Source: Candidatus Ligilactobacillus avistercoris (GTDB taxonomy: Bacteria; Bacillota; Bacilli; Lactobacillales; Lactobacillaceae). Taken from it: a DNA stretch of 33,068 nucleotides. Below are positions 19,553 to 26,864 of the stretch, in pieces. How positions within the stretch are numbered: position 1 is the stretch's first letter; every line of letters begins with the position of its first letter. The notes below the pieces were generated by a model, which saw only the letters and a list, made by a program, of their open reading frames with translations, did not search any database and was not told the DNA's origin. Location: positions 1 to 33,068 of the forward strand of contig DWXB01000012.1 of NCBI GenBank assembly GCA_019119415.1, read 5' to 3'. Made by a program: the position numbers and the translations under genes.

Positions 19553-20332
19553 TTAAACCCTCCGTTTTCCTGAACCACGTGAAGTAATCCGGCCCGTTGA
19601 AATCAACTTCTTAACCTTACTTGCTGGAATTTCACTAATAATTCCGAGGTTATTCAATTCAAGGTCATCCGTAATAAACGATTCATCCGTAATCGTCCAG
19701 TCCAGTTCATTGGAAACAAATGCTAAAATCAAGCCTAAAACCAACCCGATAACGATTCCGATAATCGTATTCAACCCGACCTTCGGCGAAACCGGTGAAG
19801 AATTGGCAACGGCCTTTGACAAGATCGAAACATTATTTATACTCATAATCTTCTTGACCTTGGTCTTAAAAACATCCGCAGTGGTATTAGCAATCGCCGC
19901 CGCTAGTTGCGGGTTCTTTGCCTTTACGGCAACCGTGAACACCTGTGAATTTTGCTGGTTGCTAATGCTGATGCACTTCCGGATTGCTCCCGCACTAATG
20001 TGGTAACCCTTATCAGCAAGCCGCCCACTTACCGTATTAAGAATTGTCGGGCTAGTAATAATGTCCTTGTACGTACTTATCATCTGGACATCCGCTTGAA
20101 TTTGCCCCTGAGCATTGATTTGTTCCCGCGAATTATCGACTTTCCGGTTAACGAGAATGTCCGTGCTTGAACTATACTTGGGTGTAATAACAAAGAGTGA
20201 AACAAATAACGTGAGGACTGCGCAAATCACCGTTGTCCAAATAATTACATTCTTCCGCTTTCGCAAAATCCCCAAGACTTCACCAATGTCGCTAAATCTT
20301 AATGAATCCCGTTGGCTATCCGCCTCGTTCAT
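19553..20332 (-). CDS. cpsC: CpsC/Wzz-type chain-length regulator and kinase activator
   Basis: This 259-residue protein has a Wzz fold: membrane segments at about residues 32-53 and 187-207 flank an extracellular domain. It probably controls polymer length and activates CpsD through its cytoplasmic C-terminus. SSPVSPKVGLN before the second membrane helix is the usual proline-rich Wzz motif. The ATG has AGGAGG eight nt upstream. It is separated from the first EPS-operon gene by 36 nt containing a duplicated ribosome-site sequence. Length is somewhat long compared with streptococcal CpsC because of the 50-residue cytoplasmic tail. Confidence 0.9.
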   Translation of the reverse strand: MNEADSQRDSLRFSDIGEVLGILRKRKNVIIWTTVICAVLTLFVSLFVITPKYSSSTDILVNRKVDNSREQINAQGQIQADVQMISTYKDIITSPTILNTVSGRLADKGYHISAGAIRKCISISNQQNSQVFTVAVKAKNPQLAAAIANTTADVFKTKVKKIMSINNVSILSKAVANSSPVSPKVGLNTIIGIVIGLVLGLILAFVSNELDWTITDESFITDDLELNNLGIISEIPASKVKKLISTGRITSRGSGKRRV

Positions 20333-20342
20333 GTGAATATCC

Positions 20343-20368
20343 CTCCTGATAACTATTTCTCCTGATAA
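20343..20368 (-). repeat. Tandem duplicated Shine-Dalgarno sequence before cpsC
   Basis: On the minus strand TTATCAGGAG occurs twice, 16 nt apart (20359-20368 and 20343-20352). Only the second copy is correctly spaced for the cpsC ATG. It fills the whole gap between the two genes. Confidence 0.7.
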
Positions 20369-21439
20369 TTATTTTAAATTGTTAAATAACTTTTTGACAA
20401 GCGCCGTTAACCCGTCTTTACCGTTTGAATCGTTGCTCATCAACACAACCCCGGTCTTGCCATCCTGACTAACCGCAACCGCCGTCCGGTAGCCGGTAAC
20501 CTTCCCCGAAGCATAATACATGGTACCCTTCTTAATCAGCCTTCCAGTGGGCTGACTCCCAGTAAAGTTGGGGTTATTCCCATAATTTTTAATCAAAAAC
20601 TGGGTCAGCCGGAGCATTTCCTTCGGAGTGGCCACCAGCTGATTCCGCCCCATCTGGCTGTTCATTGCCTTTGTCACGGTGGGATCGGAAACCGCATGCC
20701 CGTCATTGTACGGGGTTGCCAGCTTATCATTATCAATCTGCGATACAAACTTAACCCCGGTTAGACCGTTCGGCTTGAGGAACGTATCGGTAATATAGCT
20801 GCGATACGACTGGTTTGTTACCTGGGAGATAATCCCTTCAAGCAACACGTAATTAACCTCTTGGTAATCATATTGTCCCGTTGATCCTGCCTCAGCATGA
20901 TCAATGTTCCAGTTCAACACGTTTGATAGCTGATCACTTGGAACCGAATTATTTGATAGTCCCGATGTCATGTTCAAAAGCGACCGCACCGTCACCCTGT
21001 CCGGGGTTGACAACGAGCTGTAATACTCGTTAATCGGCGTCGAAAGTTTTAGCTTTCCCTGATCAACCAGGTGCAAAATCGCTGCCGCCGTCAGCATATT
21101 CTCCGTGTCGGTCGCGAGGTAAAACTTGCCGTCCATCTGACCGGCGTTTTTTCCCGTAAAATATGTTTGAGAAACCTTTCCGTTCCTTGCAATTACGTAG
21201 GCGCCAGTATAATTTTCATCCGTTAAGTCCTTACGGATGCTTTTTAGACTAGCATCCGTATCCACCTTGGCAGGCCCCTTCTTCGGCCTTAAAAAGTCCG
21301 TGTCCACAGAATTAGTATGCGCAACCTTCTGGTAGATGACATGCGCCATATTGTTCGTATTATAGCGCGCAAGGACATAGCCCCCCGCACCGAGAGCGAC
21401 AATTAGCCCCGCGGCCCAACCGATTGCCTTTTTCGTCAT
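20369..21439 (-). CDS. Membrane-anchored beta-lactamase/DD-peptidase-like protein lacking the SxxK motif
   Basis: This 356-residue protein has one N-terminal membrane segment (about 6-25) and an extracellular class-C beta-lactamase-like domain. Family landmarks are VRSLLNMTSGLSN (151-163), LHLVDQGKLKLSTPI (122-136), and GY plus a final beta strand near 318. At the nucleophile site the expected Ser-x-x-Lys is replaced by TDTEN (110-114), so neither Ser nor Lys is in place. The Tyr of YxN is kept (Y192) but its Asn is Glu194. It is therefore probably not a working acyl-serine enzyme. It leads the EPS operon and may bind peptidoglycan or polymer (inference). Confidence 0.82.
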   Translation of the reverse strand: MTKKAIGWAAGLIVALGAGGYVLARYNTNNMAHVIYQKVAHTNSVDTDFLRPKKGPAKVDTDASLKSIRKDLTDENYTGAYVIARNGKVSQTYFTGKNAGQMDGKFYLATDTENMLTAAAILHLVDQGKLKLSTPINEYYSSLSTPDRVTVRSLLNMTSGLSNNSVPSDQLSNVLNWNIDHAEAGSTGQYDYQEVNYVLLEGIISQVTNQSYRSYITDTFLKPNGLTGVKFVSQIDNDKLATPYNDGHAVSDPTVTKAMNSQMGRNQLVATPKEMLRLTQFLIKNYGNNPNFTGSQPTGRLIKKGTMYYASGKVTGYRTAVAVSQDGKTGVVLMSNDSNGKDGLTALVKKLFNNLK

Positions 21440-21554
21440 AAAACCTGTTCACTTCTCTCCCGAAAAATATGAGTTCTTTCTCATACACCACATGTTTGAG
21501 TGTATCATAATTCCACTACTTTCTTCCAAGTATCGTAAAAATCTAACCTTTTAT

Positions 21555-21588
21555 AAACGATTTTAATCGTTTCCCTTTATCCGTGCAA
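21555..21588 (-). promoter_or_regulatory. Probable EPS operon promoter with overlapping palindrome
   Basis: The minus strand has TTGCAC (21583-21588), a 17-nt spacer and TAAAAT (21560-21565). The -10 lies inside an 18-bp palindrome, AAACGATT-TT-AATCGTTT (21555-21572), which looks like an operator. A second weaker option (TTGGAA, 17 nt, GATACA) lies nearer the gene. The leader would be about 110 nt. Confidence 0.45.
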
Positions 21589-21693
21589 CTATCGGCGTCC
21601 TTAAAGGCCTTTAAATCGCGAAATAAATTAGCCAAGTACAATAGTTTTCTATTACATATGCGATGGTTATCCGGTTATTGCCATATTAATGAA

Positions 21694-21721
21694 TGGACTG
21701 TGCCTTAACGTATGTTACAAT
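21694..21721 (+). promoter_or_regulatory. Promoter of the candidate small RNA
   Basis: TGGACT (21694-21699), 16 nt, TACAAT (21716-21721). Both are near sigma-A consensus. It faces away from the EPS operon, with a start expected near 21728. Confidence 0.5.
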
Positions 21722-21727
21722 ACAGGT

Positions 21728-21816
21728 GCAATGAGTACGAAGATGTCGACGCACATCGTGACATGCCAAAGTCACAAAAACGTCCGGGCGTTCCATTTTG
21801 GGGCGCTCTTTTTATA
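21728..21816 (+). ncRNA. Candidate small structured RNA, about 90 nt
   Basis: Between a good plus-strand promoter and a T-run lie three consecutive hairpins. They are GATGT-6nt-ACATC (21742-21757), GTGAC-8nt-GTCAC (21758-21775), and a terminator GCGTTCC-5nt-GGGGCGC followed by TCTTTTT. There is no plausible reading frame that stops before the terminator. No known RNA family was recognised. It is divergent from the EPS operon and could act in trans or be an element remnant. Confidence 0.45.
21788..21813 (+). terminator. Terminator of the candidate small RNA
   Basis: GCGTTCC and GGGGCGC form a 7-bp stem with two G-U pairs and an ATTTT loop, followed by TCTTTTT. Confidence 0.6.
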
Positions 21817-21830
21817 CTTCAAATTAACTA

Positions 21831-21861
21831 AAAAACAGCACTGGCATATTCACACACCAGT
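21831..21861 (-). terminator. Minus-strand intrinsic terminator
   Basis: On the minus strand GCACTGG, a 12-nt loop and CCAGTGC are followed by TGTTTTTTAG. No gene is visible just upstream apart from the tRNA-Leu, which has two nearer terminators, so it may belong to a lost gene. Confidence 0.6.
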
Positions 21862-22000
21862 GCCATATATCGTAAACTACAACTTTGTGTTCATACCTTA
21901 ACTCTGCTCACAAAACACGTCATTCCAAAAGCCTGGTATAGCAATGATTAACCCCGTTTTTTTGTGTGCATTTCGTGTGCAAGTCGTGTTCGCGAGCACG

Positions 22001-22022
22001 AAAAAAGCCGGTTTTTACCGAC
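22001..22022 (-). terminator. Second terminator downstream of tRNA-Leu
   Basis: On the minus strand GTCGGT-AAAA-ACCGGC forms a 6-bp stem with one wobble, followed directly by TTTTTT. Confidence 0.6.
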
Positions 22023-22041
22023 CGTTATAAAAAGAAAAACG

Positions 22042-22066
22042 CCGATATATCAGCGTTTTGGAAAGT
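22042..22066 (-). terminator. First terminator downstream of tRNA-Leu
   Basis: On the minus strand AAAACGC and GCGTTTT enclose a partly paired TGATATATCG loop, followed by TCTTTTTAT. It lies about 17 nt past the tRNA. Confidence 0.65.
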
Positions 22067-22082
22067 ATCAAACTGTTAAATA

Positions 22083-22167
22083 TGCGGGTGAATGGATTCG
22101 AACCATCACGGTCTAAACGACCACCAGATCCTTAGTCTGACGCGTCTGCCAATTCCGCCACACCCGC
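22083..22167 (-). tRNA. tRNA-Leu (anticodon AAG)
   Basis: This 85-nt class II tRNA has acceptor GCGGGTG paired with CACCCGC, discriminator A, D-arm TGGCGGAATTGGCAGACGC and T-arm GGTTCGAATCC. The anticodon stem-loop CAGA-CTAAGGA-TCTG gives AAG, read as IAG after A34 deamination by TadA. A long variable arm (GGTGGTCGTTTAGACC region) fits leucine. CCA is not encoded. Confidence 0.93.
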
Positions 22168-22202
22168 GAAACAATACCATTATACCAAGCCCGCGATGAA
22201 TG

Positions 22203-22646
22203 TCAACGATTTTTTGCAGCCAGAGAAATACGGCCCCCACACCGGGCGCAAACATACCGCCGTGGATCCATTCGCCGTTGTCGCAAAATCTGCGCCCCGC
22301 ACTGGCGGCACACGTAAACGTACTTTGGCGGTCGCTTCTGGGCTGGGGCATACCGCCACCCGTCGACCCGCGCCAACAATACCTTAAAATCATGATCGCG
22401 GTGCATGTATCCCTTACCGGTTAGGTGGAGGTGGTAATGACACAGCTCGTGCTTAATAATCCCCGCTAACGCATCCTGGCCCGCCGTAATCATCCGCGGA
22501 TTAATCTCAATGTTGTGCGTTGCAAGCAAGTACCGCCCGCCGGTAGTCCGCAGCCGGCGGTTAAACGTCGCTTGGTGGGTAAACGGCCGCTGAAACGCCG
22601 TTAGGGAAAGCTGTTCCACTAACCGTTGCAACTCCTCATCCGTCAT
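22203..22646 (-). CDS. sprT: SprT-like zinc metalloprotease family protein
   Basis: This 147-residue protein starts at ATG 22646, where GGGAGG lies seven nt upstream. A longer frame adds 28 residues without a ribosome site. The zinc-protease motif HELCH is at residues 66-70, with further conserved TTGGRYLLATHNIEINP (34-50) and GKGYMHRDHDF. A C-terminal zinc ribbon has C113/C116 and C133/C136. SprT-like proteins of Firmicutes (YdcK type) are uncharacterised. Relatives such as Spartan degrade DNA-protein crosslinks. It follows nadE by 74 nt with a strong hairpin between them, and tRNA-Leu lies 35 nt beyond. Confidence 0.88.
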   Translation of the reverse strand: MTDEELQRLVEQLSLTAFQRPFTHQATFNRRLRTTGGRYLLATHNIEINPRMITAGQDALAGIIKHELCHYHLHLTGKGYMHRDHDFKVLLARVDGWRYAPAQKRPPKYVYVCRQCGAQILRQRRMDPRRYVCARCGGRISLAAKNR

Positions 22647-22669
22647 TCCGTTTCCTCCCGCATAATAAA

Positions 22670-22695
22670 TCCGGGATTCGCTCATGAACCCCGGA
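22670..22695 (-). terminator. Hairpin between nadE and sprT (terminator or attenuator)
   Basis: TCCGGGATTC (22670-22679) and GAACCCCGGA (22686-22695) form a 10-bp stem with one G-U pair and a 6-nt loop. On the minus strand it is followed by TTTATTATG. It probably partly terminates pncB-nadE transcripts before the sprT ribosome site. Confidence 0.55.
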
Positions 22696-22720
22696 AAGAC
22701 TTTCATAATATAACTACGCG

Positions 22721-23548
22721 TTATTTCCAAAAATCATCGAATACCGTAATCGGAAGGTGCCGCTTATGTTGCGTCTTCTGGTACCACTGCTCAATCTTCT
22801 CCGCCGCGTCAGCCGCAACGTCCTTTCCTTCGAGATAATCGTCGATATCATCGTACGTTACCCCCAACGCCACCTCATCCGGCAATGCCGGCCGGTTATC
22901 CTCGAGGTCAGCCGTCGGGGTCTTTTCGTACAGGTGCGCCGGAGCACCGAGCAACTCCAGCATTGCCCGTCCCTGGCGCTTATCCAACCGCCAAATTGGA
23001 GTAATGTCGGCCCCGCCGTCACCAAACTTGGTGTAGAAACCAGTGACCGCCTCAGCCGCATGGTCCGTTCCCACGACCGCACCGTGAAATTCCCCGGCAA
23101 TCCCGTACTGGGCAATCATCCGCTGCCGCGCCTTAATGTTTCCCTTATTAAAGTCACTCACGGTCAACCCGTTTTTCTCCAAGGCCGCCACCATGGCATC
23201 GGCCGCCTCCTTGATGTTGACCCGCACCGTGCGGTCAGCACCGATAAAGTCGATCGCGTCCAGGGCATCCTGCTCATCAGCCTGTTCCCCGTACGGCAGC
23301 CGCACAGCGATAAACTGGTACTCATCATCGCCGGTTTCCTCCCGGAGCTCACTAATCGCCATCTGGGACAGCTTCCCCGTCAGCGTTGAGTCCTGGCCCC
23401 CGGAAATTCCGAGCACAAGGGACTTTAAAAACGTGTTTTTCTTCAGGTAATCCTTCAAAAAGTCAACTGATCGCCGAATCTCCGTCTGCGGGTCGATTGA
23501 GGCCTGCACGCACAAGGCGTTAATAATTTCCTGCTGCATTGGGCGCAT
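22721..23548 (-). CDS. nadE: NH3-dependent NAD+ synthetase
   Basis: This 275-residue enzyme converts deamido-NAD (nicotinate adenine dinucleotide) to NAD using ammonia and ATP. The N-type ATP pyrophosphatase P-loop SGGQDS is in [10 protein letters not shown] (48-57). [24 protein letters not shown] is the conserved substrate-binding segment. There is no glutaminase domain, so it is the short ammonia-dependent form. Its ATG overlaps the pncB stop (TAATG), forming a compact niacin-salvage operon. Length is normal. Confidence 0.95.
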   Translation of the reverse strand: MRPMQQEIINALCVQASIDPQTEIRRSVDFLKDYLKKNTFLKSLVLGISGGQDSTLTGKLSQMAISELREETGDDEYQFIAVRLPYGEQADEQDALDAIDFIGADRTVRVNIKEAADAMVAALEKNGLTVSDFNKGNIKARQRMIAQYGIAGEFHGAVVGTDHAAEAVTGFYTKFGDGGADITPIWRLDKRQGRAMLELLGAPAHLYEKTPTADLEDNRPALPDEVALGVTYDDIDDYLEGKDVAADAAEKIEQWYQKTQHKRHLPITVFDDFWK

Positions 23549-25032
23549 TATTTCTCTTCCTTTCCGTTGGTTGCCTGCTGCGCAACCTGTTGCCGAACCT
23601 TCTTAATCATCCTCATCCGGTTGTCATAACACTTCTGGGACAAGTCCACCGGATAATCCTGCGGGTTGAGGTCTCGCTTATACTCGTTCCATAAATTACT
23701 GAGCCGCTCCCGGGAATAGTCCCGCACCGTTTCCAGTGACGGGAGCTCGTAGACCTGTTTACCATCCGCAAAAATCTCCCGCAAAAGCGGCCGGGCCTGG
23801 TAATCCCGCACCGTCTTATTAATGTACGTGTACTGGGGGTGGAACATGTACAACTCATCCTGGTTCTGCGGTTGCTCGTCTAGGAGGGCAACGTAATCTC
23901 CCTCCGACTTTCCGTCGCTCTTGCGGGTAATCCGCCACACCTGCTTTTGCCCGGGCGTGGACACCTTTTCGGCGTTGCTGGAAATCTTAATCGTATCCTC
24001 CAGCTCGCCGCTCGCATTTTCCATGGCCACCATCTTATAAACCGCCCCGAGCGCCGGTTGGTCATATGCAGTGATCAACTTCGTTCCGACACCCCACGCA
24101 TCAATCTTGGCTCCCTGCATCTTCAAGCTGGTAATCGTCTTTTCATCCAGATCGTTTGACGCGTAGATGTGTGCGTTAGGAAAACCGGCTTCATCCAGCT
24201 GTTCCCGCACCCGTTTGGAAATGTAAGCCATATCACCCGAATCAATCCGAACACCCTGGAAGTTAATCCGGTCGCCCATTTCCCGCGCAACCCGGATAGC
24301 GTTAGGCACCCCACTCCGAAGCGTATCGTAGGTGTCCACCAGGAAAACACAGTCGTGGTGGGTTTGGGCGTACGCCATAAATGCATCGTAGTCGTTCTGG
24401 TACGCCTGGACAAGCGCGTGGGCGTGGGTCCCGCTAACGGGAATCCCGAACAGCTTCCCCGCGCGGACGTTACTCGTCGCGTCAAACCCACCAATGTAGG
24501 CGGCCCGGGTCCCCCACAGCGCCGCGTCAAACTCCTGCGCCCGGCGCGTTCCGAACTCCATCAAAAGGTCATCCCCGCACGCCGACCGCACCCGGGAAGC
24601 CTTCGTTGCGATTAGGGTTTGGTAGTTAACCGCGTTGAGGATCGCCGTTTCAACCAACTGGCAATCCACCAACGGTCCCCGAATCTCAATGAGGGGCTCA
24701 TTGTTAAACACCACTTCCCCCTCCACAACGGACCGGACGGTTGACCGGAACTTGAAGTGTCGGAGATAGTCGATAAAAGCAGCCGGATAATCACCCACCT
24801 GTTGCAGGTACGCCAGGTCGCTTTCGGTGAAACGAAGGTTACGAATATAATCTACGACCCGTTCAAGGCCCGCAAAAATCGCATACCCGTTTTCAAATGG
24901 AAGTGACCGGAAGTAAACCTCAAACACCGCCTGGCGCTGGTCAATTCCCTGCTCCCAGTAGGTTTTAATCATATTGATTTCGTACAAATCAGTATGAAGG
25001 GCCAGGCTATCATCCGGATATTGTTGTTGCAT
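23548..25032 (-). CDS. pncB: Nicotinate phosphoribosyltransferase
   Basis: This 494-residue enzyme makes nicotinate mononucleotide from nicotinate and PRPP, the first step of niacin salvage. [15 protein letters not shown] near the N-terminus, FGTRRAQ and [11 protein letters not shown] are characteristic NAPRTase motifs, and [15 protein letters not shown] forms part of the PRPP site. With nadE it covers two steps; nadD is not in this window. The ATG has GGGGA upstream. Expression starts from a divergent region shared with tagA that contains a perfect palindrome. Confidence 0.95.
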   Translation of the reverse strand: MQQQYPDDSLALHTDLYEINMIKTYWEQGIDQRQAVFEVYFRSLPFENGYAIFAGLERVVDYIRNLRFTESDLAYLQQVGDYPAAFIDYLRHFKFRSTVRSVVEGEVVFNNEPLIEIRGPLVDCQLVETAILNAVNYQTLIATKASRVRSACGDDLLMEFGTRRAQEFDAALWGTRAAYIGGFDATSNVRAGKLFGIPVSGTHAHALVQAYQNDYDAFMAYAQTHHDCVFLVDTYDTLRSGVPNAIRVAREMGDRINFQGVRIDSGDMAYISKRVREQLDEAGFPNAHIYASNDLDEKTITSLKMQGAKIDAWGVGTKLITAYDQPALGAVYKMVAMENASGELEDTIKISSNAEKVSTPGQKQVWRITRKSDGKSEGDYVALLDEQPQNQDELYMFHPQYTYINKTVRDYQARPLLREIFADGKQVYELPSLETVRDYSRERLSNLWNEYKRDLNPQDYPVDLSQKCYDNRMRMIKKVRQQVAQQATNGKEEK

Positions 25033-25085
25033 CTGTAATTCCCCACTTATTCTTTATCGTCGAATACCTTATAATAAGCATTGTT

Positions 25086-25103
25086 TGTGGTAATTCTACC
25101 ACA
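25086..25103. promoter_or_regulatory. 18-bp palindrome in the pncB-tagA divergent region
   Basis: TGTGGTA-ATTC-TACCACA has perfect 7-bp arms. On the minus strand it contains an extended -10-like TGTGGTAGAAT for pncB. On the plus strand a separate TATAAT (25070-25075) precedes tagA. It could be a repressor operator for pncB, such as a niacin regulator; the protein is unknown. Confidence 0.45.
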
Positions 25104-25160
25104 CTTTATTTTAAATTTGGACTGCCGGTAGTAGTTCGCCAGCACGAGAGGAGGTTCCCC

Positions 25161-25901
25161 GTGAATTTTAGTACCAGTAACGTTCTTGGCATTCCGTTTG
25201 TCAAGGCAACCATGCAGGAAGTTGTTGCCCAGCTCATTGCTGACCATCAGGCTGGGCTGAACCGGTTCATTGTGACGGCTAACCCGGAAATTGTCCTCGC
25301 TGCCCGCAAGGACCCGGCCTACATGCAAGTACTCCAAACAGCCGATTACGTGACGGCCGACGGGATTGGCATCGTAAAGGGCGCCGCACTGCTCGGAAAT
25401 CCCGTTCCGGAGCGGGTGACCGGTTTTGACCTGATGCGCACTCTCCTCCAACACGCTGACCTTCACCACGACCGCGTCTTTTTCCTGGGCGCCAAGCCAG
25501 CGGTACTCCGGCAAACCCTTGCCGCCGTTCGGAAGCAATATCCCGGGGTGGTTATCGCTGGAAGTCACGACGGCTATTTTGCCCCTGATAAGGCTACGGA
25601 AGTTGCCACCCAGATAAAGGCCGCCCGCCCCGCCTTTGTTTTTGTCGCCCTCGGCTTTCCCAAACAAGAAATGTTTATCCATCAATTTCGGGACCAAACG
25701 CCCGCCCTGTGGATGGGAGTCGGTGGCAGTTTCGATGTGTTAGCCGGCGTGGTTCAGCGGGCCCCGCAGAGTTGGCAGGAGCACCACGTTGAGTGGCTGT
25801 ACCGTCTTCTTCAGAATCCCCGGCGTGTGGGGCGGATGATGGCCCTTCCCCACTACCTGGCACTCATTCTATGGCACAAGTTTACTAATAAACAAAACTA
25901 A
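25161..25901 (+). CDS. tagA: TagA/WecG/CpsF-family glycosyltransferase
   Basis: This 246-residue enzyme of the WecG/TagA family probably transfers N-acetylmannosamine to undecaprenyl-PP-GlcNAc, the first committed step of wall teichoic acid linkage synthesis. Motifs seen are RFIVTANPEIV (35-45), TADGIGIVKGAALLGNPVPE (65-84) containing the catalytic Asp67 equivalent, RVTGFDLM, and FVALGFPKQE with WMGVGGSFDVLAG. The start is GTG 25161 with GAGGAGG six nt upstream. It stands alone on the plus strand, divergent from pncB and ending at a terminator shared with the convergent gntR-type gene. A role in EPS rather than teichoic acid is possible. Confidence 0.88.
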   Translation: MNFSTSNVLGIPFVKATMQEVVAQLIADHQAGLNRFIVTANPEIVLAARKDPAYMQVLQTADYVTADGIGIVKGAALLGNPVPERVTGFDLMRTLLQHADLHHDRVFFLGAKPAVLRQTLAAVRKQYPGVVIAGSHDGYFAPDKATEVATQIKAARPAFVFVALGFPKQEMFIHQFRDQTPALWMGVGGSFDVLAGVVQRAPQSWQEHHVEWLYRLLQNPRRVGRMMALPHYLALILWHKFTNKQN

Positions 25902-25903
25902 AA

Positions 25904-25952
25904 AACCGGCAGGAAAAAGTGGACGCTCCAGCCCCAGTTCTCCTGCCGGTTC
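25904..25952. terminator. Bidirectional terminator between tagA and nagR
   Basis: AACCGGCAGGA and TCCTGCCGGTT form an 11-bp perfect stem. On the minus strand it is followed by TTTTTAGTTTTG (strong, for nagR). On the plus strand the tail is weaker, but tagA ends three nt before it. Confidence 0.75.
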
Positions 25953-25965
25953 ACTATTAACGATT

Positions 25966-26670
25966 TTACCGGTTATTTTCTAAGTAAAACTCAAACCGGT
26001 CTCCTACGTACTGGGTCCGGGTGTATTCAAACGGCCGCCCGTCCCGCAACTCGGTGACCTGCCGGAGCCGCAAGAGGGCCGCGCCCCGCTTAGTATCCAG
26101 GTACTCCGCAATCCGTTCAGAGGCAAGCGTTGCCGAAACGGTCTGCTGGGCTCGCCCAATCGCATATCCCCGGTCCTGCAGGGCCTCATACAGGGAAGTG
26201 GTGACCTCCTCCCTGGCAAACGAAGCAACCAGGTCGGCTGGCACCGTCGTCACCTCAAAGCAAATCGGCACCTGGTCGGCATACCGAATCCGCTCCATCC
26301 GTAATACCTGCGCCTTATCGTTCAGGCGCAGCCGTTCCCGTTCACTGAGCGTTGGCGTTGTAATCACGTACGAGATGGTTTTACTGGATGGAACCTTCCC
26401 CTGCGAGCGGGTCAGCTCGGTGAAACTGGTCACCCCCGCCATCCGGTCCTGCACCTTCTGGCTGGCCACAAACGTTCCCGCCCCAACACGGCGGTCGAGA
26501 ATTCCCTCGTCAACCAGCGTTTGGATGGCCTGCCGGAGCGTCATCCGCGATACCCCAAACTGCTCCGCGAGAATCCGCTCTGCGGGAATGCGGTCGCCAA
26601 CCTGCCACTTACCCTGTTCAATCGCCTGCCGAATTTGATTATGAATTTGAATGTAGATTGGTGATCCCAT
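25966..26670 (-). CDS. nagR: GntR-family (HutC/UTRA) repressor, NagR-like
   Basis: This 234-residue regulator has an N-terminal winged helix (PIYIQIHNQIRQAI, IPAERILAEQFGVSRMTLRQ, VDEGILDRRVGAGTFV; about residues 4-70) and a C-terminal UTRA effector domain ending RDGRPFEYTRTQYVGDRFEF. The HutC subgroup includes NagR/DasR, which sense amino-sugar phosphates. A dre-like site upstream of nagA, 2.8 kb away, supports NagR. The start is ATG 26670 with GTGAGG eight nt upstream; a longer frame lacks a ribosome site. An extended -10, TGCTATCAT (26709-26717), lies 40 nt upstream. It is separated from nagA by the AT-rich abi island. Confidence 0.85.
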   Translation of the reverse strand: MGSPIYIQIHNQIRQAIEQGKWQVGDRIPAERILAEQFGVSRMTLRQAIQTLVDEGILDRRVGAGTFVASQKVQDRMAGVTSFTELTRSQGKVPSSKTISYVITTPTLSERERLRLNDKAQVLRMERIRYADQVPICFEVTTVPADLVASFAREEVTTSLYEALQDRGYAIGRAQQTVSATLASERIAEYLDTKRGAALLRLRQVTELRDGRPFEYTRTQYVGDRFEFYLENNR

Positions 26671-26765
26671 CCATTTTGCCTCACTTTTCACCGTTATCGT
26701 TAGGTTTAATGATAGCACAAATCACGGGCCGATTTGCCCCCGCCAGCTACCATTCGCCATAACTG

Positions 26766-26790
26766 AAAAAAGGAGTAGCCCTACTACCCC
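26766..26790 (-). terminator. Terminator of the Abi_2 gene
   Basis: On the minus strand GGGGTAG-TAGGG-CTACTCC, a 7-bp stem with one G-U pair, is followed by TTTTTTC. It lies about 75 nt past the abi stop. Confidence 0.75.
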
Positions 26791-26864
26791 TGACTAGACA
26801 TTGTATTCTCAATTACCTTACGAAATCCATGGAAATATTTTCCCAAATAAACTTATCCAATTCA

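Larger units (their letters stand above)
21440..22082. other. 640-nt intergenic region: EPS promoter, candidate sRNA, terminators, repeats
   Basis: No convincing protein gene is present. From low to high coordinates it holds a leader with an inverted repeat (ATACAC/GTGTAT, 21483-21505), the probable EPS promoter and palindrome (21555-21588), a plus-strand promoter and structured transcript (21694-21816), a minus-strand terminator (21831-21861), GTGTGCA-type repeats (21964-21990) and two minus-strand terminators serving tRNA-Leu. Separate entries describe these. Confidence 0.6.

Noticed and set aside
21689-21901. 70-codon plus-strand open frame in the EPS upstream region
   Set aside because: It reads through the promoter, the hairpins and the terminator of the candidate sRNA, has no ribosome site and its translation looks random.
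22757-23389. 210-codon plus-strand open frame
   Set aside because: Antisense to nadE; the nadE frame has clear motifs.
25047-25697. 216-codon minus-strand open frame
   Set aside because: Antisense to tagA and running into the divergent promoter region; no recognisable domain.
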